From Acidobacteriota bacterium (GTDB lineage Bacteria; Acidobacteriota; Vicinamibacteria; Vicinamibacterales; UBA2999), in the NCBI GenBank assembly GCA_018000455.1, contig JAGNJW010000001.1, forward strand, positions 1 to 64,000: a stretch of 64,000 nucleotides of DNA, in the 5' to 3' direction. The notes beneath the pieces were generated by a model that searched no databases, was not told the origin of the DNA, and was given only the letters and a program-made list of their open reading frames with translations. This document shows positions 17,379-26,125 of this stretch, in pieces (position 1 is the stretch's first letter; every line of letters starts with the position of its first letter). Made by a program: the position numbers and the translations under genes.

Positions 17379-18577
17379 ATGGCCGCACTCCTTTCGCCGA
17401 TGGCCACCTCCCGCACGCCGCGTTCTCGCCGGACGCTGTTGGTTCTGAGGGTGCTCGTCGCGCTGGTGGCGTCGTTTTCGGCTCCTGGCCTGGCGGCACG
17501 ACGCCCGATCCACGAATTCGTGAACGTAGTGACGATCGCCGGCCCGTGTTGCACCGACCAGGGCAACGACCTCGCCGTCGATACCGAGGGCAGCATCCTG
17601 GTGGCCGGCCGGCGCGGCAGCCTCGACCTCGATCGCGACGAAACGATCGACGTCAAGGCCTGGGGCTCACCCGATCCGCTGGTGTCCAAGGCCACGCTCA
17701 CGGGCAAGATCAATACCGGGTGGACCCTGGGACTCGGCGGCCCCAAGGACGAATTCGAAGAGTGCCTTCATATCGGGAAAGAGACGCTACAGTCCAAGGG
17801 GCTGCACGACGGCTTCCTCGTGCGCTACGATCGCGCCGGCGCGCCACTCTGGTCGAGGGCGATTAGTGGTGCGGGGCGGGACGTCCTGACCGGCGTCAAG
17901 ACCGACGGCGACGGGAATGCCATTTTCGTCGGCATCGTCAAGAGCGCGGTTGACGTCGACCGCAACGGCACGATCGACGTGACCGGGAACGCCGACGGCA
18001 CGGCCGGGATTGCCTCGTTCGGCCCAGCCGGCCGCTTCCAGTCAGCGCCTTCTATGCGCGCCTCGATGCCGAAGGCCAGGTGATGTGGATCAAGGCGGTA
18101 TCGGGCTCCGGGCTGCAGACGGTCGGTTCACTCGCCGTGGCGGGCAACTTAGACCTGCTGGTGTTCGGGGGACATACCGCGGCCGCCGATACCAACGGCG
18201 CCGGCGATCTCGAGTTCAAGAGCATGGGCACGCGGAAGCCCCGCAACCAGCTCGATGGCAACGGCTTCCTCCTACGCGTGTCGCCGAGCGGAACACCCAT
18301 CTGGGCCCGGCGCGAGATGGCCGGCGCCGACGATGGCCTCGAGGGCTTCGTGGCGATTCCCGACGAGCGGGGCGAGGTGCAGCAGACGCTGACGGTGGTC
18401 GGTGGAGACAGCGACGTCGTGAATGCCGCGGCCTTCACGGCCGACGGCCAGTACCCGTACTTCAAGGGCTTCACGAGGCTGGGTGCCGACTACGAAGGCG
18501 GCGGCGCGATCGAGGGCGCGTCGGCCGGACACCTGCTTGGCGACCTCGATCTCGCGATCTCCACGACTGCCGATTGA
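17379..18577 (+). pseudogene. Frameshifted exported beta-propeller protein
   Basis: Two overlapping frames encode one protein. The first (17379-18083) has a signal peptide (TLLVLRVLVALVASFSAPGLAA) and SBBP-like propeller repeats: NDLAVDTEGSILVAGRRG, DGFLVRYDRAGAPLWSRAIS and VKTDGDGNAIFVG. It runs into GPAGRFQS and then a non-homologous tail. The adjacent frame picks up exactly there with SAFYARLDAEGQVMWIKAVS and continues the same repeat pattern to 18577. A one-base indel near 18035-18047 therefore splits the gene. Either the gene is dead or the base call is wrong; the fragments are otherwise well preserved, so decay would be recent. An alternative start is Met8 at 17400. Confidence 0.75.
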
Positions 18578-18592
18578 CCACGCCGGAGCGCC

Positions 18593-19324
18593 ATGTCCAC
18601 ACCGTCGTCCCAGCCCTCCCGCCATTGCGTGTCGTGCGGCGCTCGACTGCGCGGGCCCTTCTGCAGCGAGTGCGGCGCCGCCGCGAACCGGCCGCCGGGT
18701 GCTCCCGAGCGCGCCATCTGGCCCTACATGCTCGTCGTCGCGTTGCTGCTGGCGCTGGTGGGCACGATCGTGATGACCAGCCGTCGCGCCGCCGCGCCGC
18801 CCACGGTGACGGGTGCCGCCTCGGTGGCAACACCTCCTGGAGTCGGCCTGGCCACCCCTGGAGCGGCAGGGCTCGATGCCGCGCCCGGATCCGCGCCGGT
18901 GGACTTGAGCACGCTGACACCGGTTGAACGGTTCGATCGGCTCTTCGACCGGGTGATGCGGGCTGACGAAGGCGGCGATACTTCCACGGTCACCACGTTT
19001 GCGCCGATGGCCCTGGCCGCCTTCGAGATGCTCGACTCGCCGGACGCCGACGCGCGCTTCCACGCCGGCCTCATCAGAATCGCCACCGGCGACTTCACCG
19101 GCGCCGCCGCGCTGGCAGCGACCATCGCCGCAGAACAGCCGACGCACCTCTTCGGCATCCTGTTGAAGGGCCGGATCGCCGAGCAACAGCAGAACCAGAC
19201 GGCGCTCGCGGCGGCCCGCCGGGAATTCCTGGCCGCTTACCCGGCCGAGAGCGCCGCCGAGCGTCCGGAGTATCCCGGCCACCAGGTGATCATCGATCGG
19301 TTCCTGCAAGAGTCGTCGCGGTAA
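18593..19324 (+). CDS. Zinc-ribbon membrane protein with helical C-terminal domain
   Basis: A 243-residue protein. Residues 12-28 form a zinc ribbon (CVSCGARLRGPFCSECG, two CxxC pairs). A single transmembrane helix follows at about residues 42-62 (IWPYMLVVALLLALVGTIVM), then a Pro/Ala/Thr-rich linker and a helical TPR-like domain (about 105-235; FHAGLIRIATGDFTGAAALA). Such ribbon-TM-repeat proteins are common in Acidobacteriota and are thought to be membrane scaffolds; no enzymatic residue is seen. The gene begins 16 bp after the frameshifted propeller gene, so the two were probably one transcript. Confidence 0.75.
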   Translation: MSTPSSQPSRHCVSCGARLRGPFCSECGAAANRPPGAPERAIWPYMLVVALLLALVGTIVMTSRRAAAPPTVTGAASVATPPGVGLATPGAAGLDAAPGSAPVDLSTLTPVERFDRLFDRVMRADEGGDTSTVTTFAPMALAAFEMLDSPDADARFHAGLIRIATGDFTGAAALAATIAAEQPTHLFGILLKGRIAEQQQNQTALAAARREFLAAYPAESAAERPEYPGHQVIIDRFLQESSR

Positions 19325-19381
19325 GAGCGCGACAAACCGTCCCTGCCTCGCTCGGTCGTCATGCGGTAGGCTGTCGTGGCC

Positions 19382-19846
19382 ATGCTGCTTCATCACATGT
19401 TTTCAGTGGACGACGACGAGTGGCGGCGTCGTCTACGGGCCGTTGTCGAGGGCCATCCGTCGGCCACCGAGCCGTGGGGCTGGCAGATCGATGGGCATCA
19501 CCTGCCGGCCGCCAAGCACGCAGAGTTGCTGGAGCTGGCGCGCCTGTACGTCGCGAATCTCCGCGACGGTCACGCGCGCGTGCGCATGGCCGAGGTCGAG
19601 GCACACCTCGCAGCGACGCGGTTCGCCCGGGTGGGGGGCCTGACCGACGACGCGGTCTCCTGCTACCGCATCCTCAGCCCCGTGGTGCTGATCGAGTTCG
19701 ATCACCAGCTACCGGTCGGCACCAGGTCGGTGAACGCCTCCGGCCGCCACAGCCGAGATCACATCCACGCCGTAGTACGCACGCCGAACGGCAACGACGA
19801 CGGCGCAGGCCTTCAGCGTCAGCACCTCGCCACGCACCCCCAGTGA
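19382..19846 (+). pseudogene. Internally deleted DUF3500-family gene
   Basis: The frame encodes 154 residues, whereas DUF3500 proteins are about 300-350. Recognisable family blocks appear in order but abutted: an N-terminal piece (MFSVDDDEWRR), the central EPWGWQIDGHHL, then directly the C-terminal third (RLYVANLRDGHARVRMAEVE, SPVVLIEFDHQ, DHIHAVVRTPNGND, LQRQHLA). In intact members the segment after GWQIDGHHL continues for about 120 residues. The segment between the first and second blocks is also missing here. Both deletions keep the frame, so a short protein could still be made, but the fold would be incomplete. Family function is unknown. Confidence 0.72.
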
Positions 19847-19872
19847 CCGATCGCGCATCCTCGACTGACGCC

Positions 19873-20316
19873 ATGGGCGCCGTCCCGTCGGACCCGTTCA
19901 ATCTCGAGCGCTTCTTGCGCGCTCAGGCCCCCGTCTACGAGCAGGCACTGGCCGAGATCCGCGCGGGGCGGAAGCAGTCGCACTGGATGTGGTTCGTCTT
20001 TCCCCAGCTCGCGGGACTCGGCGCGAGTCCGATGGCGGTACGCTTCGCCATCTCGGGGCTCGACGAGGCAGGCGCCTATCTCGCGCATCCCGTGCTGGGA
20101 CCGCGGCTCGTCGACTGCGCCGAGGCCGTGCTCGGCGTGGAGGACCGGACCGCCCATGACATCTTCGGCTCGCCCGACGACATGAAGCTGCGCTCGTCGG
20201 CGTCGCTCTTCGCCCGGGTCTCCGCGGCGGGCTCGGCGTTCCATCGCCTGCTCCAGCGCTACTATCCGGAGGGACCGGATCCTCGCACCGCCGCCCTTCT
20301 CGACAAGCCGTTGTAG
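19873..20316 (+). CDS. DUF1810 family protein
   Basis: A 147-residue protein starting at MGAVPSDPFNLERFL; the frame is open further upstream but that part is only antisense-like sequence. The whole length matches DUF1810: DPFNLERFLRAQAPVYEQAL, KQSHWMWFVFPQLAGLG, YLAHPVLGPRLVDCAEAVL, DDMKLRSSASLFARV and FHRLLQRYY. Members are small soluble bacterial proteins without an assigned reaction. It is complete and shows no damage, unlike its neighbour. It lies 26 bp downstream of the DUF3500 remnant on the same strand. Confidence 0.88.
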   Translation: MGAVPSDPFNLERFLRAQAPVYEQALAEIRAGRKQSHWMWFVFPQLAGLGASPMAVRFAISGLDEAGAYLAHPVLGPRLVDCAEAVLGVEDRTAHDIFGSPDDMKLRSSASLFARVSAAGSAFHRLLQRYYPEGPDPRTAALLDKPL

Positions 20317-20336
20317 GCAGACAGCGAACGACGGCG

Positions 20337-20363
20337 TGGTGGACCAGAACCGCGCCAGTTGGA
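20337..20363. repeat. 27-bp dispersed repeat, copy A
   Basis: Positions 20337-20363 match 42256-42282 at 26 of 27 bases, differing only at the tenth base (A here, T there). The first nine bases, TGGTGGACC, are also the reverse complement of the 3' end of the tRNA-Ala gene at 49219. Beyond the repeat the two copies drift apart at DNA level, but both can be read as NRASW followed by similar helix-like residues. It lies in the 230-bp gap between the DUF1810 gene and the radical SAM gene. No other feature is visible there. Confidence 0.55.
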
Positions 20364-20545
20364 GCCAGATCCGCATTTGGCTGACGGACTTGCACACTCT
20401 CCAACGCGTTGGCCGGTGCCCCGAATCGGGCGGTGCGGGTGCCACAGGACCACCGCCCCCGGCGACGCCCTCGCGTAATCAGTTCCATCGGACGCGTCGT
20501 CTTCGGTCGAGCGATCTCTTTGCACCGTGTCGAAGGGGGGAGAGC

Positions 20546-22177
20546 CTACGCGCGCCTGTCCACAAACGTGCGGGGTTCGCGCGGGCGCCCGGACGGGTAT
20601 CGCCTGGCGTCACGTGTCGACGCCCAGAGCAATGCAGGGCCGACCACGCGATTGATCGCCGACGTCATCATGCCGAACTCGCGCTCGGTGTCGAGCCGTA
20701 GCGCCCGGATCCGCTCGCTCACCCCAGGGTTCCCCGCGCGCAGGTAGCGCTCCATCGCCCAGAGCGCGGCGCCGTACCCGGCGCGAAGCTGCGAGGCGGC
20801 GATGCCCACGCGGCCACGCACCCTGGGGTCGGCATCGGCACGATACCGCTGCCAGCGCAGCATCATGGTTCGCATCAGGCGAAAGAGACTCGGCCCGTTC
20901 CTCTCGAAGTCCAGACGGAATGCACGGTCCAGTAACACCTTCGATTCGTCCCGCGAGATCGCCGGATGCCGGAAGTTGAACTTGAACTGACCGTGCGTAT
21001 CCGCCAGATCGACGTCGTTGAGGAGCCGCCCCTCCGAGGTGACCTGCGCGTGCAACGCCGTGCCCGGCATCGGCGTGTACAGCATGAACTGGTGAAAGAC
21101 CGTCTCGTGAGCGATGGCACGCTCGATGTCCGCGCCGATGTTCTCCGGCGTATGGTGCTCCAGGCCGATAATCGTCGAGCCATGCACGCAGATGCCGTGC
21201 GCCTGCAGCTCGCGCACGAGCGACAGTGTGTCGGTTCCCTTGAGCTTGGTATAGCCCGTATCCGTCGATTCGAGACCGAGCCAGATCCATTCGACTCCGA
21301 GCTCGACGAGCTCGCGGATGTCGTACTTGCGAATGGCGTTCGCCGACGAAAACACGTACATCGCCCAAGTCTTGCCCGCCGCCTTCATGCAGTCGAGCAG
21401 CTCCATCGCCCGGCGCTTGTACAGCAGGAAGTTCTCATCCATCATGAAGAACGACGAGACACCGAGCGCGCGCTCCGCGTGGCACATCACACGGAAGAGT
21501 TCCTCGCCGCGCTGATAGAAGTTGACGAACTTGCCTTTCCCGCCGAAGAAGGCTGATGTCGTGCAGAAGTTACAGCCGAGCGGACACCCGACGGACGGCA
21601 CGATCGTGGCCGCCGGGCTGCCGCCTCCACGCGGGCTGGGTAGGCCCATCATGCGGAAGCCGAACGACGACGCAATCAACGGGTGCACCAACGGACGGTC
21701 CGGGGCCTCGCCCAGGAACGCCCGCATCCACGCCACGCCTTCTCCGCGCACGATGTGGTCGGCATCGATCGTCGTCTCGATGTCCGGTGTCGATGTCACG
21801 TGACCGCCAACCACAATCGTGGAGTGCGGTGAGTGCAACCGCACGAGGCGGCACATTTCGCGGACCTTGCCGATGTTGACCACGATCGCCGAGATCCCGA
21901 CGATGTCGTAGTGGCGTACCGTCAGTTCCTGGACGAAGCGCTCGCGGGTGGGGAAGTCCAGCAGCGTACAAGGCGCCGAGATGTTCTGGTGAATGAACAT
22001 CAGGCCCCAGCTGCGGTGAAACATGCGCAGCGAGAATGGGCCCTGGGCTCTCGTCACTTGGTTGTGGTACAACTCCACGGGATTGATGAGGCGCGACCCG
22101 TACTCGTCGTCTTGCGCGAAGGGCTTGAAGACGGAAGACAGGAGCACACGCGCTCGGGTGCCCTTGGGATGACGCAT
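20546..22177 (-). CDS. Radical SAM protein with N-terminal B12-binding-like domain
   Basis: A 543-residue enzyme. The start at 22177 was chosen because GAGGAGG precedes it by about 7 nt; the next upstream Met has no such site. The N-terminal part (about 60-165) has a Rossmann-like cobalamin-binding layout (YDIVGISAIVVNIGKVREM, STIVVGGHV) but lacks the DxHxxG histidine motif. The radical SAM core has VGCPLGCNFC, with the three cluster cysteines spaced C-x3-C-x2-C, then SFFMMDENFLLYKRRAMELL, ANAIRKYDIRELVELGVEW and IIGLEHHTPENI. Enzymes of this layout do methylations or rearrangements. It is divergent from lanM with 132 bp between starts, so a shared promoter region and a peptide-modifying role are possible but not shown. 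Confidence 0.85.
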   Translation of the reverse strand: MRHPKGTRARVLLSSVFKPFAQDDEYGSRLINPVELYHNQVTRAQGPFSLRMFHRSWGLMFIHQNISAPCTLLDFPTRERFVQELTVRHYDIVGISAIVVNIGKVREMCRLVRLHSPHSTIVVGGHVTSTPDIETTIDADHIVRGEGVAWMRAFLGEAPDRPLVHPLIASSFGFRMMGLPSPRGGGSPAATIVPSVGCPLGCNFCTTSAFFGGKGKFVNFYQRGEELFRVMCHAERALGVSSFFMMDENFLLYKRRAMELLDCMKAAGKTWAMYVFSSANAIRKYDIRELVELGVEWIWLGLESTDTGYTKLKGTDTLSLVRELQAHGICVHGSTIIGLEHHTPENIGADIERAIAHETVFHQFMLYTPMPGTALHAQVTSEGRLLNDVDLADTHGQFKFNFRHPAISRDESKVLLDRAFRLDFERNGPSLFRLMRTMMLRWQRYRADADPRVRGRVGIAASQLRAGYGAALWAMERYLRAGNPGVSERIRALRLDTEREFGMMTSAINRVVGPALLWASTRDARRYPSGRPREPRTFVDRRA

Positions 22178-22309
22178 CGGCAGGCCTCCTCGATGAACGA
22201 GCACCCCGGATGATACGTCCGCGTACGCGACGCAGAAACGACGCGACAGAACTCTTACAATGGCCGGCGGCGCACATGACGGCCGTCAAGCGCGTGGCAT
22301 GCGTCGCTC

Positions 22310-25300
22310 GTGTGCGAAGCGTGTACCAGACCGGCGCCTTCGCGGAGGGCTGACGCCATCGCCCGCCTGGAGCACGTGCTGGGTGAGGTGGTGCGGCGGG
22401 CGACGACCCTGGCCGAGCGGCTCGCGGCGCCGGCCGCGGACATCGACTTGGGGGGCGGCGACCTGGTCGACGAGGACCTCGCCGACGATCGCATGGCTCG
22501 CTGGGTCGATGCCGCTGCGCTCGGGCAGCCAGCCGCCTTCGCCCGCAGGCTGGCGTGGTCCGGGCTCGACCCCGCACACGCGCGACGGATCGTGGGCACG
22601 GCGCGGCCCCCGACCGTCCCTCCCCCCTGGGCCGCCGTCCTTCGCTACATCCTGAGCGGTTCGCGGCCTCCGTTGCCGGCAAGCTCGCGGCCGGCTAACG
22701 CCACGCGCGTGCTCGGCGCCGGCAGCGACTACGCCGTCCCCCTCGATCCGGCAGACCCCCAGCCGTTCGAGGACGTGTGGCGCCCGGTGGTGTTCGCGGC
22801 CAGACGCCTTCTGGCAGCGCGCTTCGCCGGGAGGCCCGACCTCTTGTCGTGGCTCTCCGAGCCGGCGGCGTCGACGCTCGAGCGGGCGCTGCTGGTCCGT
22901 CTGGCGCATCTTGCCGCGCCGGCGTTGTACGAGGAGTTCGACGGGCATCGCCCGGTCGGGCCCGTGCTGCTCGCGCGCATGATTGGCGATCGACCCGGCG
23001 GTGACGGGGATGCTCGTTACCGGGCCTTCGTGGCACGGCTCGGCCGCGAGGAGGGCCTGGGGGCGCTGGCGGTCCGCTGGCCGTCATTGGCCCGACTCGT
23101 CTCGCTTGCGGTGAGCGACTGGGTGGACGCTGCCGCCGAACTCCTGGTGCGCTACGCCGCCGATCGGAGGGCACTTGCACCGTTCATCACGGGCGGCGAT
23201 GGCGCACCCGGCGTCATCGCGGGCATCGCGCCGTACCTCTCGGATCCACACCGCGGCGGCCGGACCGTGGCCATCCTCGAGTTCGAGTCGGGCGCCCGCA
23301 TCGTCTACAAGCCGCGGCCGCTGGCGATGGAATCGGCCCTGCAGCAGCTTCTCGCCTGGTGCAATCGGTCGGGGGCTCTGCCGTGCGACCTCCGCACGGT
23401 CCCGGTGCTCGATCGTGGCGACTACGGGTGGATGGCCCACGTCGCGGCCCGGCCATGCGAAAGCCGGGACGCCGCAGAGCGCTACTACACCCGTGCCGGC
23501 ATGCTGCTCGCGCTGCTCCACCTGCTTCGTGGCACCGACTGCCACTGGGAGAATCTCGTCGCGGCAGGTGAGCATCCGGTGCTGGTCGACGCCGAGGCGC
23601 TCTTCCACCACGATCTCGCGCCGGCGGTGTTCGGCGAGGACGTGGTGCCCCCGGGGACCTCGCTGGACCACGCGTTCGAGCAGTCGGTGCTGCGCACGGG
23701 CCTGCTGCCGCGCTGGGCGCCGGGCCAGGACGGCGGGATTGGCCTCGACATCAGCGGACTGGGAGGCGTGGGGCATCTCCCGAGTGTCCGACAGCGGCAA
23801 TGGGTGGCCGTCAACACCGACACCATGCGCCAGGACGTTGTGGAGGCGCCTCTCGCGCCGCGAGCCAACACCCCATCGCTCGGCGAACAGCAGGCAGACC
23901 CCGACGACTACGTCGATTGGATCGTGACGGGCTTCGAGGCGTTCTGCGGCCTCGTGCAATCCCGTCGCGGCCTGCTGCTGTCCTCGAGCAGCCCGCTCAA
24001 GGAGTTCGCGGATCTGCCGGTCCGCTTCGTGTACCGGCCGACATCCACGTATCACGCGATCCTCCGTGCCGCCGCGACGGCGCCCTGCCTGAGGGAGGGC
24101 ATCGATCGCAGCCTTGCCCTGGAGGCCGTGGCCCGCGCCTACCTGCAATCCGCCGGCAGGCCCGCAGCCTGGCCGGTGCTGGCCTTCGAGAGTGCGGCGC
24201 TGGAGCGCGGCGACATCCCCTACTTCCAGGCGCGCACGAGCGGCACGGCGCTGGATGCCGGCGTCCCGGTCGCGGGCTTCTTCGACCGGGCAAGTCACGC
24301 CTGCGCGCTCGAGCGCCTGGCGAGTCTGGACGAGGCCGCCGTGGCCCGGGAGGCGGCGCTCATTCGCGGGGCGTTTCTCGCCCGGCGCCTCGACCGTGCG
24401 GCGCCGAGCCTGACGCCCCACGACCGGTTCGCCGCCGACGAGGCGCTCGAGACCGTCGCGCCGCTCGAAACCGAGAGCCTGATCGCGGCTGCACTCGCCA
24501 TCGGGCACGCCCTTCGCGATCGCGCGATCGCAGCTTCGGATGGTTCCGTGAACTGGATCGGTCTGGCCCGGGCAGCAGATGCCGATCGCTATCAGCTTCA
24601 GCCCCTCGGTGCCGGCCTGTACTCGGGTGCGGTTGGCGTCGCGCTATTCCTGGCGGCCCTGGACGACGTCACGGGCAGACACGAGTACCGCCGGTTGTGC
24701 CAGGCGGCCCTGTCGCCGGTGTTGCGGGCCCTGTCGTTCGACCATCGCGACGTGCTCGCGCGGTGGGCCGCAGGCGCCGGTATCGGTGGCGGCGAGGGGC
24801 TTGGCGGCATCGTCTACGGCCTCGTCCGGGTGGGCCGGCTGCTGGGCCGTGCCGAGCCCATCGACGTGGCCGCGCGCCTCGCCGAGCTCATCTCGCCCGA
24901 ACTGGTGGCCCGCGACCGGGTCTTCGACGTCATCGGCGGCAGCGCCGGGGCCATCCTCGGGCTCTTGGCGCTCCACGATGCCATCGGCGAGGTGACGATC
25001 CTCGACCGCGCGCAGCGCTGCGCCGCCCACCTGCTCGAGCACCGGGAACCTGGCACCGGCACCTACCGGACCTGGCGGACGGTCGACCGGGCGCCGCTGA
25101 CCGGGTTTGCGCATGGCGCGGCGGGCATCGCCTACGCGCTGCTGCGACTGCACGCCGCACGGCCCGACGCGGCGCTGGTGGCCGCCGCTCGGGAGGCAAT
25201 TGCCTACGAGACACAGACCTTCGCGCCTGACGTCATGAACTGGCCCGACTTCCGGACGCATCAGGGCGTCAGCGGACCGGTCTTCCTGGCGAACTGGTGC

Positions 25301-25690
25301 CACGGCGCGGCGGGCATTGCCCTGGCGCGACTCGGCGGCCTCGATGCGCTCGACACCCCGGGGGTGCGCGACGACATCGAGCACGGCCTGGCCACGACGC
25401 GTGCCTGGGGCCTGCACGACGTCGATCACATCTGCTGTGGAAACGCCGGCCGTGCCGAGGTGCTTCACGTCGCGGGCGCGCGGCTCGGCCGCGCCGGGCT
25501 GACCGACCGCGCACGCCGCCAGGCCGCCTGGGTGGTGAAGCGTGCGGCAGACACCGGAGGCTACTGGGTCATCCCCGGGCTGGCGGACCGCGTGTTCTCG
25601 CCGGGCCTGTTCCAGGGCGTGTCGGGTATCGGGTACACGTGGCTTCGGCTCGCCCGCCCCGATCTCCCCTCGCTGTTGCTGTACGTATAG
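22310..25690 (+). CDS. lanM: Class II lanthipeptide synthetase LanM
   Basis: A 1126-residue bifunctional enzyme, normal for LanM (about 900-1200). The N-terminal dehydratase domain (DUF4135) uses ATP to phosphorylate and eliminate Ser/Thr. Its kinase-like residues are visible: IVYKPRPLAM (Lys near residue 334), CHWENL near 410 and VLVDAEALFHHDL. The C-terminal LanC cyclase domain (from about 765) has GAAGIAYALLR, WCHGAAGI with zinc Cys997, and HICCGNAG with Cys1042 and Cys1043. The Cys-Cys-Gly replaces the Cys-His-Gly of most LanC/LanM enzymes and is the ProcM-type, three-cysteine zinc site. The GTG start is tentative; no strong ribosome binding site precedes it. A Nif11 precursor gene follows after 112 bp, matching its expected substrate. 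Confidence 0.95.
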   Translation: MCEACTRPAPSRRADAIARLEHVLGEVVRRATTLAERLAAPAADIDLGGGDLVDEDLADDRMARWVDAAALGQPAAFARRLAWSGLDPAHARRIVGTARPPTVPPPWAAVLRYILSGSRPPLPASSRPANATRVLGAGSDYAVPLDPADPQPFEDVWRPVVFAARRLLAARFAGRPDLLSWLSEPAASTLERALLVRLAHLAAPALYEEFDGHRPVGPVLLARMIGDRPGGDGDARYRAFVARLGREEGLGALAVRWPSLARLVSLAVSDWVDAAAELLVRYAADRRALAPFITGGDGAPGVIAGIAPYLSDPHRGGRTVAILEFESGARIVYKPRPLAMESALQQLLAWCNRSGALPCDLRTVPVLDRGDYGWMAHVAARPCESRDAAERYYTRAGMLLALLHLLRGTDCHWENLVAAGEHPVLVDAEALFHHDLAPAVFGEDVVPPGTSLDHAFEQSVLRTGLLPRWAPGQDGGIGLDISGLGGVGHLPSVRQRQWVAVNTDTMRQDVVEAPLAPRANTPSLGEQQADPDDYVDWIVTGFEAFCGLVQSRRGLLLSSSSPLKEFADLPVRFVYRPTSTYHAILRAAATAPCLREGIDRSLALEAVARAYLQSAGRPAAWPVLAFESAALERGDIPYFQARTSGTALDAGVPVAGFFDRASHACALERLASLDEAAVAREAALIRGAFLARRLDRAAPSLTPHDRFAADEALETVAPLETESLIAAALAIGHALRDRAIAASDGSVNWIGLARAADADRYQLQPLGAGLYSGAVGVALFLAALDDVTGRHEYRRLCQAALSPVLRALSFDHRDVLARWAAGAGIGGGEGLGGIVYGLVRVGRLLGRAEPIDVAARLAELISPELVARDRVFDVIGGSAGAILGLLALHDAIGEVTILDRAQRCAAHLLEHREPGTGTYRTWRTVDRAPLTGFAHGAAGIAYALLRLHAARPDAALVAAAREAIAYETQTFAPDVMNWPDFRTHQGVSGPVFLANWCHGAAGIALARLGGLDALDTPGVRDDIEHGLATTRAWGLHDVDHICCGNAGRAEVLHVAGARLGRAGLTDRARRQAAWVVKRAADTGGYWVIPGLADRVFSPGLFQGVSGIGYTWLRLARPDLPSLLLYV

Positions 25691-25802
25691 GGGCGGGCCG
25701 TTTCTGATAGCATCACGCTTCTCGGCGGCAGTTGGAAGGCATCTTGGCGTGCGCGGATCCAGGTGCCGCCGGTGAAGCACCCGAGACGACAGGGAGGCAA
25801 CC

Positions 25803-26117
25803 ATGGCGGATCAGGGACTCGAAGGGTTCTACGTAAAGGTCATGGAGGACCCGGCACTGCAGGCCCAGTTGAAGGACGCGCCGGACGCGAGCAGCTTCGT
25901 GGCCACGGCCGTGCATCTGGGGCAGCAGCACGGCTACCACTTCACGGCCGAGGAAGTCGTGGCCAAGCTCCGTGCCCCGACCGACGGGGCCGAGATGTCC
26001 GAGAAGGAGCTTGAGGCCGTGGCCGGAGGCTACACCTCGTTCGGCAGCAGCGTGCTGTGCGGTTACTGCGGCAAGACGAGCGGAACGTGCTCGGCGACCT
26101 CCGCGCTGCCGCGGTAA
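25803..26117 (+). CDS. lanA: Nif11-leader lanthipeptide precursor with three core cysteines
   Basis: A 104-residue precursor. AGGGAGGCAACC precedes the ATG. Residues 1-76 are a Nif11 leader (LEGFYVKVMEDPALQAQLK, LGQQHGYHFTAEEVVAKL, MSEKELEAVAGG), ending in a Gly-Gly site. The 28-residue core starts YTSFGSSVL and ends SATSALPR. Cysteines lie at residues 86, 89 and 96, with Ser/Thr both before (T78, S79, S82, S83) and between them (T92, S93, T95). So up to three thioether rings could form in the N-to-C sense, with other topologies possible. It follows lanM on the same strand. Modification by that LanM is the natural inference from family knowledge; ring pattern and activity are unknown. Confidence 0.92.
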   Translation: MADQGLEGFYVKVMEDPALQAQLKDAPDASSFVATAVHLGQQHGYHFTAEEVVAKLRAPTDGAEMSEKELEAVAGGYTSFGSSVLCGYCGKTSGTCSATSALPR

Positions 26118-26125
26118 GGAACACG

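Noticed and set aside
23084-24508. Long minus-strand open frame inside lanM
   Set aside because: The LanM reading on the other strand has all catalytic motifs; the antisense frame resembles nothing.
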